Of a stretch of 64,000 nt of DNA, positions 51,831 to 63,418 are shown piece by piece (position 1 is the stretch's first letter; every line of letters begins with the position of its first letter). This DNA comes from Glycine soja (Eukaryota; Streptophyta; Magnoliopsida; Fabales; Fabaceae): positions 31,012,120 to 31,076,119 of the forward strand of contig NC_041016.1 in NCBI RefSeq assembly GCF_004193775.1, written 5' to 3'. The position numbers and the translations under genes were made by a program. The notes under the pieces were generated by a model that made no database searches, was not told the DNA's origin, and was given only the letters and a program-made list of their open reading frames with translations.

Positions 51831-52860
51831 CTGCTCCTTTTTGGATATATGCAATCAAGTTGTAGAGGAGATATCGTTTGGCTTAAGCTAAATTAAAACA
51901 GAAGTGTAGAACTGCAAAGCTACAGAATTTGCTTAAGCTCAAAATTTTTGGCTTAAGCAGATCTTCACTAAAGTTCAGATTTTTAGGAATTATATAAATA
52001 GATTTTGTGTTCATTTGGGGGTAACACATTTTTAACTTGTAAAAATGACTCCTTTGGGAGAAAAGGGCTCTCTTTACTCCTTTCTTCCATCTTGCATTTT
52101 GGTGCTACCCATGGGAATTGGTAGCTAGATTTTGTAATTGCTTGGGGTTAGATTGTAACTAAACCTTATATTCTCATGTATTTTGTTTGAAATATGTTTA
52201 TATATGCATCTTATACTTCAATGTTAGTGTTTTGCCTCTATTCTTAATGTTTGTTATGGTTTGTTATTGGGAAATACTTTCATAGCTTGATTTTAGGATG
52301 AGATTGTGATTGGAAAATACTCTCTTTTTATCTTGATTTGTGCTAGAACACTCATTAACTTTGGAGCTAGGAATATGATGAGGGTTATTGGTTATCTTTA
52401 GGTCATTAAGCTTAAAGCTTCCTCTATCAAATGTGTAAGGGATTGACATTTAATCAAGGAACTTAGGTCTTCACACCTAAGGAATTAAAGATTATAATAT
52501 TGTTTTCCAACAATGATCGATATTAACATTGAATCTCAAGTTGGGTATTATGCTTTAATGTACAGAAAGTATGGTTTGATGAAAATCTAATCCCGACAAG
52601 CTTTGTCATTTGTATTTTGTTTGCTTTTAATGTGTTCTTATCTAAAAATCCCAAAAATAGTTTAAAATTGTGTTGTTGTTTAAAGTATTCTTTATATTTG
52701 AATGTCAAATTTTGTGCTTTCATTGTTTTGTTTGTTAGTTTAGATTGTAAAATTTTGTGTATTTGCCAAATACTATGTAGGTCCTCGTGGAAATGATATC
52801 TCTTACCTATCAAATACTACTTGACAACTTGGTACATTTGCCAATGAATAAACAAGTTTA
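51831..52860 (+). repeat. LTR-like sequence, gypsy type, boundaries unresolved
   Basis: Repeated ggcttaagc motifs occur at 51870-51960. A leader-like region follows, and the end carries gtcctcgtggaaatgatatctc...tactacttgacaacttggtacatttgcca (52780-52842, in parts), which resembles the terminal part of many plant gypsy LTRs. No flanking target duplication was found. Confidence 0.35.
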
Positions 52861-53112
52861 TGTATTTTTATAGGCTAATTGGATCATTCTATTAAAAGGA
52901 AAACCATCATTGTCACAAGCTGGCTGTAGTAAATTACATATGTGTGTAGAATGTGGACTAGAGCAAATAGCACAATACAAATAAAACATGAGCTTTAATC
53001 ATAAGCAAGTTGGACTCCAAGACCCCCACTCCATTCTCCACTATGCTAATGAGTAACTATAATTATAGCTCTCCGAACCAACCATGTGTTGAACCACTTT
53101 AATTTAGGGTGT

Positions 53113-53151
53113 TGCTAGGTGCACCCGGCACCATTACTCGTGCACCCAGCA
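53113..53151. other. Fold-back sequence at the left edge of the MULE/PMD locus
   Basis: TGCTAGGTGCAC (53113-53124) and GTGCACCCAGCA (53140-53151) pair over 11 of 12 positions around a 15 base loop. It resembles terminal sequences I associate with PMD-carrying MULEs in legumes, but the matching right terminus is not visible in the window. Confidence 0.45.
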
Positions 53152-53199
53152 ATTTAAGTGGAGGGGCAAAAATGCTCTTCACTTAAATTTTGTTTTTTG

Positions 53200-53760
53200 T
53201 TTTTAATAAGTTATTGTTTAATTTTTAACAAAAAATAGATTATTTTGAATTATGTTTTTCAATAGTTATTGTTTTTTTAATTGTAAATATATTAATTTTA
53301 TTTTTGTTTTTAAAAAGTTATTCTTTATTTTTTAAATAAAATAGATTATTTTGAATTATGTTTTTAAATATTTTTTTTATTGTAAATATATTAATTTTTT
53401 TAAATAGCTATTGTTTATTTTAATTATAAATATATTATTATGATTTTTGTTTTGAAATAGTTGTTGTTTAATAATTATAAATATATTATTTTGGATTTTT
53501 TTTTGAAATAGTTATTTTTTTAATTAAAAATAGATTATTTTGAATTATGTTTTGAAATAGATATTGTTTTTTAATTAAAATATATTATTTTGAATTATGT
53601 TTTTAAATAGTTATTTTTTTTAAATTATAAATATAATATTTAGAATGTTGTTTTTAAATAGTTAATATATTTGAATAAAAAATAGATTATTTTCATTTTT
53701 GTTTTGAAATAGTTATTGTCTTATTTTAAATTATAAATATATTTATAATTATTATATATT
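53200..53760. repeat. AT-rich degenerate tandem array (about 50-55 bp units)
   Basis: About ten diverged units of the form agttattgtttttttaattNtaaatatattattttgaattNtgttttNaa lie between the fold-back and the PMD pseudogene. It has no coding potential. Confidence 0.7.
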
Positions 53761-53995
53761 AGTTTTTTTTGTAAAAAAAATAGGCAAGGAGACATAGGTT
53801 TTGTTATTTTATGTAATTAATTAACTATGGTGTTTTTTTATGTTGCTTTTTAATGAAGACGTTATTTTGATTACATCAAATTAATTTAAAATATATTTTG
53901 AATATATAAAATAATTTTTTTTATGAATTATTGAATAGTAGTTGATTGAAGTATTGTTTGAATTTTGACATAAATTTTTATGTATGTTCAAATTT

Positions 53996-55320
53996 GCAGA
54001 TTATGGTAGAGGTTTGGGTCGTGCTTTAGGCAGAGTTATAGGAAGAATCCTGAGGAGAGACGATAATCGTGATTCAGATGCAGCTCCCCAGTGGCGAAGA
54101 CCCACAACATCTGCACGTTGGCAACAAGAAGTTGTCCCTTTTCCTGAGGATGTTTGTCTCGTGGATGATGCAACTGACGAGGTCTTCCAAAAGCCTCAAG
54201 AAGCAGTTGCTGATGCCCAGGGTTTTCCAGGCAGGCCACGTGACACATCAATTTTAACTGGCTATGTTGATCATGTTGCAGTCATTGTTGGGAATAGAGA
54301 GGTATTTATATTTTTAAATAAATTATATTTCAATAAGTATTTGTTGTTATTTTTAAAAGTATTTCATTTTTTTAGGAATGTCCTGAATTGAAGTTATCCT
54401 CTCATGGAAGGAAGGTTCAAAAATTCGGGGTTCCTACTGCAGAGATAGAAGGGTTAGTTGCTGCCACAGGATTAAGTCCTCTGATCGCATGTTCATTGGA
54501 CACTGGCGATCGGGGACTTATATCGGCTTTTGCGGAGATGAGGCATAAGGAAACTAGCAGTTTCCATCTTCTTGTAGGAGAGGTGACCATCACCCTCGAT
54601 GGTGGCCTCTTTGCTTCATTTTTCCATCACAAGCGCCTTCCATAACTTCGAGACTCTTCATGTTGATGAAGTGGTGTTGTTGTTAGTGGAATTACTTGAA
54701 GTGAATGTAGATAAAGCTAGAGCTGAGATAGTACAGTGTCATGGGGCATATGTATGACTATTATGGTTACGAGACATTTATCGTAGCAAATGTGATGTCG
54801 CACACTGGATTGTAGCAACTTGAGCTTATCTATTGAATTTGCTAGGTTGCACTCTTTTTTCTAACAAGAGTGCAACACACATGCATGTCGTGTTGTTAGA
54901 TGCCTTTCAAGACCTCACTCAAATTGGAAGCTAGGCATGGGGAGTTACTACCCTAGTGCATATGTACGACAATTTGAATGATGCATCTAAGAGCAGTGGC
55001 AAACAACTTGCTAGATATATAACACTATTACAGTGTCAAACCAGATATTCCTTAGTACCCGGTGGCGGCAACAACTATGGTAACACATATATTCATCATA
55101 CTCTAAATTTCACTTTATTTAAACATGCAATAGGTATAAACCTTATTCATTGTTGTAAATGTCATAGGAGGCTTGTCAAGCAATAGCTGAAAGGTTTGAG
55201 CGGTTTCTCAACCTAAGGATAGTGACTGAAGATACAGACACATACCATGTCAGGGAAGACTGCCTAAGGATCGCTAGAGGTGTGACTGCGGATCGCAATG
55301 TATATGTGCGGTCGTAACAA
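53996..55320 (+). pseudogene. Plant mobile domain (PMD, MAIN-like) gene fragment, decayed
   Basis: Exon one (about 53998-54301) reads GRGLGRALGRVIGRILRRDD to VGNRE and follows a tttgcag acceptor. A 74 base intron (54302-54375) is bounded by GT and AG. Exon two continues LKLSSHGRKVQKFGVPTAEIEGLVAATG, GDRGLISAF and HKETSSFHLLVGEVTITLD. A frameshift near 54600 moves the frame (FETLHVDEVVLLLVELLEVN), and stops follow near 54745. LVHMYDNLNDASKSSGKQLARY at 54954-55020 and a last exon-like piece (FERFLNLRIVTEDTDTYHV, 55190-55245) complete the order expected of PMD proteins linked to MULEs. PMD proteins are plant-specific and include retroelement/MULE-associated forms and silencing factors. This copy cannot be expressed as one protein. 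Confidence 0.75.
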
Positions 55321-55860
55321 AGGCGGAAGACGCATGAAAACATTTAGAATTTTTTAGGAAATGTGTTGACAATGTTTATCATTTTATTTTATTTGACAAC
55401 ATTTTTATTTTACCAATTTTATTTGAAATCTTTTTTATATTACTATCGAACCACTTATATCATAGGTTATGAATTTAAACAATAAACCCTATATTCCACA
55501 CATAACAAAAATTTTAATAAGTCTCGAATTAACCATAAACAATAACTAGTGATGTAACACTAAATCCTAGTGGGTAAAACCCCTGCTTTTTTATGTACAA
55601 CTCAACCCTAATTGATGGCATACCACTAAACCATGGTTTTCACAAAACAGTTAACCCTAATAATGCGCTTAACAATAAACCCTAGGTATTATAGTAACCC
55701 TAAACTGTTTGAACATAAAGTATAATACATAAGTATATGAATTTCCAATGAAATAGTTTTATATTATTGTAGTACATGATAATTACTTAAGTACCTAAAT
55801 CTTCACTCTTCACTTATATCAACATAGTTTGTTTTCAACATCATCAAATTTTTGTACTAC
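55321..55860. other. Spacer between the convergent PMD and MULE pseudogenes
   Basis: AT-rich, with several scattered aaccctaa-like words between 55480 and 55720. They are not in tandem register. No gene. Confidence 0.55.
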
Positions 55861-55861
55861 T

Positions 55862-57984
55862 TCATTCTACTAATATATGGAGTTGGCCACTGCTTTGCCT
55901 GAGGATGACAATTTCTAGACCATAACAAAGCTAGATGCGGTAAGGGACAACGATCTCTTAAATAAATCTATTACACATGCACAAACAATTTCAAATTATT
56001 ATAACACAATTAATTTCATCAATTAAAAAACAAGTTTAAGATGAATCTACCTGAACAAAATGATTGTCATACACATGACCAATACATATTGCAAGATGCA
56101 CAGAAGAATCTATTGGTGGTTGACTTCTAAGAGGAAAAAACGTCATGCTTGTCAGAGAGACAAAGAAACAAGGATGACATTGTTTAAATTGCATGTTACA
56201 ATCATGATTGCATTTATTTAAACTAAATTTTAACTAAAAAATAACAGAAATTACATACCATGGATAATCCATCAAATTTTTCTATGCCACCAATGAGGTT
56301 GATATACTCATCAGACCATTTGGCAACTTCTTTAAGCAAATGGTTGCACACCAAAGACCATGAATCTTCACCCATACCTAATAAGGCAACAATTACACAA
56401 TATCCACAGTTACTGTCAGCTTTGACATTGACAATGTTTTCAATGGAATCATGAATGCACGGATGAAATTGATCCAACATCGGCATAGTCCTTTTTAGAA
56501 TTGCTTGGTCAGACGATGATGCACTATGTTTCACTGAAGAATTACTATTTTGCATAGAATGTAAAGCATCAACATACTCCCAGTAAGACGAATCACACTT
56601 TGTTGATCCAACATTGGTTTCCTAAGTGCATCACCTTATTCGTCTAGGCTTTAACAATTTTTTCTTTGTGGGGAATTATCCATGTTTGGTTGACATACTC
56701 AACAAACATTGGCCATGGTGAACAAGCAATTTCAAACTTCTTAAGACAATTATCAAACTAATCCTCAAAAGGACAATCAACCAAACTCCCCCAGGCATCC
56801 ATCACATAATCCTATGCATTTTTTTTACCAACCAGGGATTTACATTTTGCCTTGACATTCTTGTCAATGTGAAACCTACACCACAAGTTGGTACACTCAG
56901 GAAATACATATTTCACTGCATTCATCAATGATAGGTCTCTATCGGTAACAATAACTCCAGAGAGGGCATTACATCTTAGAAAAAGACATTGAAACCGTTC
57001 TAGAGCTTATACCACATTATTTAGACATTCTCCTTCCAAATAGGCAAAACCAGTAGAGAATGTCATTCTCATTGGTGTCACACCAACAAATTCAAGTAAC
57101 GGGAGCTTGTACCTGTTTTTTTTGTAGGTACTATCTATCAAAAATATCAAATTACATGCATTACATAACTTCACTGGACCAGGATGACACCAGAAGATAT
57201 CACGTGCAACATCTTCATCCTTTAATCTATGCCAATGAATATATTGATCCCATTCAAGAATCTTCATTATTTGTTGCATTTTAGTATCGTTGCCTCGTAT
57301 GGAAGAACGGTATGACTTCTTGCATTGTATATTTGTTTGATTGTTGTATAACTATTGGCATTGTGCTCCTTCAGTGTTAGCAGAATATTTCTTGGTTTTA
57401 CCATTGATTTTGTCATATTAGCAATAATTATCTTTTCATCCTTAGTCAATCGACTAGCATATGGATGCCCAACTAATGACTTTGCCATTTCATGATTATG
57501 ACTCCCACACATTAACTTCACCATCCATCCTTGTCCTCCAACCACTGGTTTCCCATGAAGCTTAAAGGGACACCCACATTTCCTACTATCAGTATCTCTT
57601 CTTATAAAATCTTTCTTCTTAAACCTATACTAACCACTCTTTTCACAACCAATTAAGACAAGTGAAGTCCTTCCTCTCATACCAGCATTTGTGTTTGACC
57701 TTATAATCACCACCACCAATCCAATTTCATAAGCAACACATTGAGCCTAATGCAAAATATCATCTCGGGTAGCAAACACCTACAATGCAATCCGCACAAG
57801 TTTAGTCTTCAAGGGATATTCATGTAATTACTTTAATAACAATGAATTGTATTAATACCTGAGAAGTATTGAACGCATCAGAACAATCAACATGTTCCTC
57901 ATTCACACCAGCTTTGTCTTCATTTTTTTCATTCATATCAACTTCTTCAGATATTATGTTATCATACATCTATTAATCTTTGTC
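55862..57984 (-). pseudogene. MULE (MuDR/FAR1-type) transposase fused to an OTU-like domain, decayed with internal deletion
   Basis: A first exon at 57984-57859 (MYDNIISEEVDMNEKNEDKA) ends with CAG-gtatta, and a second begins near 57779 (VFATRDDIL). A FAR1-type zinc-binding part follows (RRDTDSRKCGCPFKLHGKPV, then WMVKLMCGSHNHE), then GHPYASRLTKDEKIIIANMT and the MULE transposase core: LIFLIDSTYKKNRYKLPLLEF (57130), the first catalytic Asp, and VIVTDRDLSLMNAVK (56930), the second. FHIDKNVKAKCKSL and NQTWIIPHKEKI come next. Near 56600 the sequence jumps from MHLGN to YWEYVDALHSMQNS, so the segment expected to hold the catalytic Glu is deleted. An OTU-like cysteine-protease domain follows (VKADSNCGYCVIVALLGMGEDSWSLV, 56440-56360; further pieces to 55862). 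Stops and frame changes make it inactive. It converges with the PMD gene, a pairing known in legume MULEs. Confidence 0.8.
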
Positions 57985-58544
57985 CATCTTAACAAGACAT
58001 TCAAAAATTTCAATCACAAACGAACGACCCCTAACCACACCATACATATACTATCACATAAAACCCTAGGTAATTTTTTACTGCATATAATATTATAAAA
58101 CATTAAAATTGATAACCCTGTGTATTAAAAATCAATAACATCAACTTTTTCTACTTAAAATTGATAGCCATATAATAGATAAAAATTATAACCTAACCAT
58201 ATGTACTAAAATAAAATATATTATTCAACTTAATTCTAATTCATGAAATTATAACCACAAAAAATAATCAATTTTAGAAGACAACAACTCAAATAAATTA
58301 TACATAAACAAAAAGTGTAAATTATTTTACAATTAATACCATTTCCAAAATATAAAAACAAATACTTACAAATTAATTATCAAACTACACTTATTTAAAA
58401 ATATTTAAAATAATAATACTAATTACATTTCAAATAAACAAATAATTTTTTTGTATACATTAATTTTTATAACAATCATATTAATTAATATATTTATAAA
58501 TTAATAAAATTTTAAAAATTAAAAATTTCTTTAATTAAAAATAA
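57985..58544. other. AT-rich sequence, no gene seen
   Basis: Simple AT-rich DNA upstream of the MULE transposase. It probably belongs to the MULE terminal region; nothing specific can be supported. Confidence 0.5.
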
Positions 58545-58743
58545 TATTATAAGTCTGTATAAGTCATATCGATTGCACCGTATAACTCATACGGATTGAC
58601 AATCTGTATGAGTTAAACGAATTAGGTAACACATATAACTCATACGAATTAAGCAATCCGTATGACTTATACAGATTATCTAATTCGTATAACTTATACG
58701 GATTGACAATCCGTAAGTTTTATATAACTTACGGATTCATTAA
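58545..58743. repeat. Array of self-complementary about 22-27 bp motifs (tataactcatacggattgac)
   Basis: Motifs such as cgtataactcatacgga, aatccgtatgacttatac, cgtataacttatacggattgacaatccgta recur in both orientations over 200 bp, so the stretch can fold back on itself repeatedly. It ends at the Gyp1 LTR. It may be the sub-terminal repeat of the MULE; no matching left copy is seen. Confidence 0.65.
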
Positions 58744-59705
58744 TGATGTAAGCTCCATTGGAGCTTGTAGGCCTAGGATCTTCTTCATCAATGGATTCCT
58801 TTGCTTCTTGGAAGATGAATGGCAGCGGAATGGAGAAGGAAGAGAGAGAGGAGATGCCACTTCAAGGAGAAAATGAGTCTACAAGAAGCTCACCACCATA
58901 GGAGGCCATGGATAAGAGCTTGGAGGAAGAAGGAGATGAATGAAGGGAGAGGAAGAGAAGAGCACAAAATTTTGTGCTCTAAAGGAGCTCTGAAATCTGA
59001 AGTTTAATTTTCAAATGATCAAAGTTGAAAAAAATGCACACACATGACCTCTATATATAGCCTAAATGTCACACAAAATTGGAGGGAAATTTGAATTTCA
59101 ATTCAAATTTCACTTGAATTTGAAATTGAATTTGTGGAGCCAAATTTTGGAGCCAAAATTTCACTAATTATGATTAGTGAATTTTAGTTATGATTCAGCC
59201 CACTAATCCAAGATCAATTTCAAGATTCTCCATTAAGTGTGCTAGGCATGTAAAGCATGAAGGACATGCACAAAGTCTGACTATATGATGTGGCAATGGG
59301 GTGTAGTACGCAAATGCTCACCTCCCCCTCTAAAATTTAATTGGATTGGGCTTCTACCAATTCAATTAAATTTATTTCCCAACACACACATCATATATTC
59401 ACTTAGTGCATGTGAAATTACAAAACTACCCCTAATACAAAAACTAGTCTAGGTGCCCTAAAATAAAAGGGCTAAAAAATCCTATATTTCTAGGATACCT
59501 TACCTATATTGTGGAGCCCTAAATACAAGGCCAAAAAATAATGAAACCTTAATGTAATATGTACAAAGATAAGCGGGCTCATACTTAGCCCATGGGCCCG
59601 AAATCTACCCTAAGGCTCATGAGAACCCAATGGCCTTCTCTTGTATCTTTGGCCCAATCTTCTTGGAGTCTTCTATCCAATGCCCTTGGGGGTAGGATTG
59701 CATCA
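58744..59705 (-). repeat. Gyp1 3' LTR (962 bp)
   Basis: On the + strand it runs TGATGTAAGC...GATTGCATCA, with TGATG/CATCA inverted ends. The TATA box is on the - strand at about 59052-59061. A perfect 20 bp palindrome (gagcacaaaattttgtgctc) lies at 58960-58979. It is about the same length as, and closely similar to, 60799-61776. Confidence 0.85.
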
Positions 59706-59725
59706 TCCCCCCCCCCCTTCCTTGA
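59706..59725 (-). other. Polypurine tract of Gyp1
   Basis: The - strand reads aaggaag followed by a run of about a dozen Gs and a, directly before the LTR TGATG. This fixes the element as minus-oriented and 58744-59705 as its 3' LTR. Confidence 0.8.
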
Positions 59726-59731
59726 AAAGGA

Positions 59732-60793
59732 TTTGACCTCAAATCCAGAGGTTCTTGAAACTCATTAATTCTTTCCTTAACACCTGTAAAAAGAATAAAA
59801 ACATAAGTATTAGTGATGTTGGGTATGTTAGAGTACGGTAAGGACTGAAAACCCCTTTCCTGGCCATGTTCCCATAAGAGAATATAGTTCCTCACCAACT
59901 CAATGAGTGGTGCTACAGGTATAGAAAAATATGGGACAAACCTTTTGTAAAAGTTTGTTAAGATATTGAAGCCCCAAATTTCCATTATACTTGGTGGAGT
60001 AAGCCACTCAAGAATGACCTTTATTCTTTTAGGGTCCATGGGAAGTCCTTGATCACTATTTAAAAAGTTAAGGATAGTAATGGAATAAAACATACCTTTT
60101 TCTTTATTTTCATGTTAATTATTCCTACAAAAAATTTCGACAAACCTAAGGTGTCCCACATGAGCACCTGGGTTTGCATTGAAACAAAAAATAAGAACAA
60201 ACCTACCTAATGAGTCCCTATGTACACAAATCATGAAGATGTTGGGTGCATGAGTGATTTTACAAAAGAGTGTTGCACCACTCAACACATTCATCATGCC
60301 ACCTATCATAGGGATTTGGTGCCTCATAATACTTATTTTGGGCACCAACAAAGCACAAGGATTTAAGCTCTTACGAACCAAACCCTCATTCAACAACTCC
60401 TTTACTTGAGGAATACCCTCAAGCTCAAGAGGTATGGCGGTGCTAAGGGATGTTTCCCTTGATAGGAGAAGGTAGAAAGATTGTTTAAGAAGGAGTGCTC
60501 TTTTGATATCACATTTTGTTGCAAAATGATTTTCCTTCTTAACAATCTTCTTGGAGGAATCCTTTTACTCTTTTTCCTTCCCCTTGGCCTTTGAAGACAA
60601 GGCCTTACTATCCTTCTTTTTCTTTTGGTTTTCTAGTTTTTCTTCCTCATCCCTCTTATCTTTCATAGTTAGTTGATCCTTGGCCACCTGTGAAGGTGTT
60701 TGAGGATGCAACACAAATTTAGTTCCAAGATGGGTGTGGGTAATCTCATTAGTTAGGCCATTGCAAATGATCTTCCTATCAAATTTCCATGGC
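59732..60793 (-). pseudogene. pol: Gyp1 pol remnant: protease tail, reverse transcriptase and RNase H pieces
   Basis: In - strand order: LGRPWKFDRKIICNGLTNEI (60793-60730), the end of the protease region, then a Lys/Glu-rich linker and IPQVKELLNEGLVRKSLNPCALLVPKI (around 60400-60330). GATLFCKI, HVGHLRFVEIF and finally DPKRIKVILEWLTPPSIMEI, NFYKRFVPYFSIPVAPL and WEHGQERGFQSL (60030-59840) follow. These are reverse-transcriptase and connection-region landmarks, but large parts are missing. They include the segment with the YxDD active site, where only FCFNANPG remains. Integrase is not found. The gene is dead. Confidence 0.82.
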
Positions 60794-60798
60794 CTTCC

Positions 60799-61776
60799 TA
60801 ATGTAAGCTCCATTGGAGCTTGTAGGCCTAGGATCTTCATCATCAATGGATTCCTTTGCTTCTTGGAAGATGAATGGCAGTGGAATGGAGAAGGAAGAGA
60901 GAGAGGAGACGCCACTTCAAGGAGAAGATGAGTCAAGAAGAAGCTCACCACCATAGGAGGCCATGGATAAGAGCTTGGAGGAAGAAGGAGATGAATGAAG
61001 GGAAAGGGAGAGAAGAGCACGAAATTTTGTGCTCTAAGAGAGCTCTGAAATCTAAAGTTTAATTTTCAAATGATCAAAGTTGAAAAAATGCACACACATG
61101 ATCTCTATTTATAGCCTCAGTGTCACACAAAATTGGAGGGAAATTTGAATTTCTATTCAAATTTCACTTGAATTTGAAATTGAATTTGTGGAGCCAAATT
61201 TTGGAGCCAAAATTTCACTAATTATGATTAGTGAATTTTAGCTATGGTTCAGCCCACTAATCCAAGATCAAGTCCAAGATTCTCCACTGAGTGTGCTTAG
61301 GGGTCATGAGGCATGTAAAGCATGAAGAACATGCACAAAGTGTGACTATATGATGTGGCAATGGGGTGTAGCAAGAAAATGCTCGCCCCCCCCCCCCCTC
61401 TAAAATTTAATTGTATTGGGCTTCTCCCAATTCAATTAAATTTATTTCTCAACACACACATCAAATATTCACTTAATGCATGTGAAATTACAAAACTACT
61501 CTTAATACAAAAACTAGTCTAGGTGCTGTAAAATACAAGGGATGGAAAATCCTACATTTCTAGGGTACCCTACCTACATTATGGAGCCCTAAATACAGGG
61601 CCCAAAATTAAAGAAACCTTAATCTAATATGTTCAAAGATAAGTGGGCTCATACTTTGCCCATGAGTCCGAAATCTACCCTAAGGCTCATGAGAACCCTA
61701 GGGCCTTCTCTTGCATCTTTGGCCCAATCTTCTTAGAGTCTTCTATCCAATGCCCTTGGGGGGTAGGATTGCATCA
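60799..61776 (-). repeat. Solo LTR of the Gyp1 family inside the Gyp1 protease gene (978 bp)
   Basis: It is closely similar to 58744-59705 in full length and has a perfect 5 bp target duplication cttcc (60794-60798 and 61777-61781). The left terminus reads TAATG instead of TGATG, a single change. The protease codons run up to HILLG on one side and continue with LGRPWKFD on the other. A run of about thirteen Cs lies at 61387-61399. Confidence 0.88.
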
Positions 61777-61781
61777 CTTCC

Positions 61782-63418
61782 TAAAAGAATATGCCCTACC
61801 TCCATGGGAACTATATCACAATTAACTTCATTCTTATATGTCGCAATGGAGAAAGGTACCTTAACTTGTTGGTTAACTATCATTTCCCCTTGTTCATTGA
61901 GCCATTGAAGTTTATAAAGTTTTGGGTGAGGAATGATAGTGTGGTTCAACTTGGAAACTAATCTTGTGCTACAACAATTGCAACAATATCCACTATCCAC
62001 AATGAGAGAACAAGTTTTATCTAAAATTTTGCATCTTGTATGAAATATGTTCTCTCTTTGGGATTGAGATAGATCACAAGATTGACCTGCAAGGAGCTTT
62101 CTAACCATTAGGAGGCCACCTTCTTCATGGGGGTAGACTTCCTCACTAGACTCTTCACCCCTTACTTTATCTTCACTTCCACTAGAGGAAGGGGAAGAAG
62201 TAGTCTCCTCTTGACTACTATAAATGTCTTGACCCCTCATAATCATGGTTTTCTTTGTGGGGAATTGGCAGACAATGTGACCTCTCCCAAGACATTTGAA
62301 GCATTTAATGTTGCTAGTCCTTTCTTGGGAACTAGTCTTAGGGGTGGATTTCTCTATGGTGTTACCCTTATCTTCCTTGGGTTTTGAAGGTGCAGCCCCC
62401 AAAATTCCTTGGGTTTTGAAGGTGCAGCCCCCAAAATTCCTTGGGCTTGGTCCTTCCTTGGATAAGAGTGAAAGCCATAAGATTTTGAAGAAGGCTTTCT
62501 TTTTATTTGTTGCTCCACTCTTATACAAAGTTGGACTAGCTCATCAAGGTCCCTATATGGAAGGAGTTCAACCTTGTCCCTCACTTATATATTAAGCCCA
62601 CTAAGGAACCTAGCTATGCTTGTTCTTTCCTCCTCCCTAAGTCCAGCTCTTAAAAGGAGTAGTTCCATTTGTTGTCTATATTCTTCAACACTCATACTCC
62701 CTTGTCTAAGCCTTTGGAGCTTGTCCATAAGCTCCCTTTCATAGTAGGAGGGAATGTGCCTCTTCCTAAAGGCACTCTTAAGATCATTCCAATACTTTAC
62801 TGGAGGATCCCCATGAATCCTTCGTTCCCTAACAAGGGAAGTCCACCAATAGAGGGCATACCCTTGAAAGCTAAGGGTAGCCAATGGAACTTTTCTCTCT
62901 TCGCTAATATGATGGCAAGCAAAGAGTTGTTCAACCTTCATTTCCCAATCTAAGTAGGCCTCAACATTATCTTTTCTATGGAAATATGGGAGGCTAATGT
63001 TAACCTCTTGAGGCCTTTTATCCTTTTCTTTTCTTTGGGAGTGATGTTTAGTATGTGAACTATGGTGCCCTCTATAATAGTCGCTAAGTTCTTCGCTTAA
63101 ACTCTTGCAAGAGTCATGACTACTATAGGATGCATGTTTTTCCCTTTTCATTTCTTTCATTATTTTTCTTCTTTCTTCCTCTCTTATTTTCTCTCTTTCA
63201 TCTTGACTTATTTCTTCCACTCTTTTTTTACCTTTTTCTTTTCTCTCTTGTTTTTCTTTCCACAACTTAAGGGATCTCAACTCATCTAATATCTTATACA
63301 AGGGGTCCTTAGGAGTAGAACCTTCACCATTAACATTAGATGAAGAATGAAGACTCTTGTTGGGGGTTTGAAAAAATGTAAAAGAAACTATGGTTGAAAC
63401 TAGCCAAAATAAACACTA
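61782..63418 (-). pseudogene. gag: Gyp1 gag and protease, broken
   Basis: The gag frame opens after a stop near 63418 and reads KSLHSSSNVNGEGSTPKDPLYKIL. A Lys/Glu-rich N-terminal part follows, and then the gag core (YLDWEMKVEQLFACHHISEE, YALYWWTSLVRERR, DKLQRLRQGSMSVEEYRQQM). A stop at 62585 interrupts GLNI-VRDKVELLPYRDLDEL. A 33 bp tandem duplication (62390-62455) accompanies a frame change. The next frame has a zinc-knuckle relic (CFKCLGRGHIVCQFP, His/Cys pattern with the last Cys kept) and the protease (LIVDSGYCCNCCS with the DSG motif, MEVGHILLG), where the solo LTR interrupts it. No convincing start Met is present for gag. Confidence 0.82.

Noticed and set aside
55480..55720. Interstitial telomere sequence
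   Set aside because: aaccctaa words are scattered at irregular spacing and not in tandem TTTAGGG register.
61387..61399. Poly-C run as a second polypurine tract
   Set aside because: It lies inside the solo LTR, is not next to an LTR start, and is likely slippage; the true tract is at 59706-59725.
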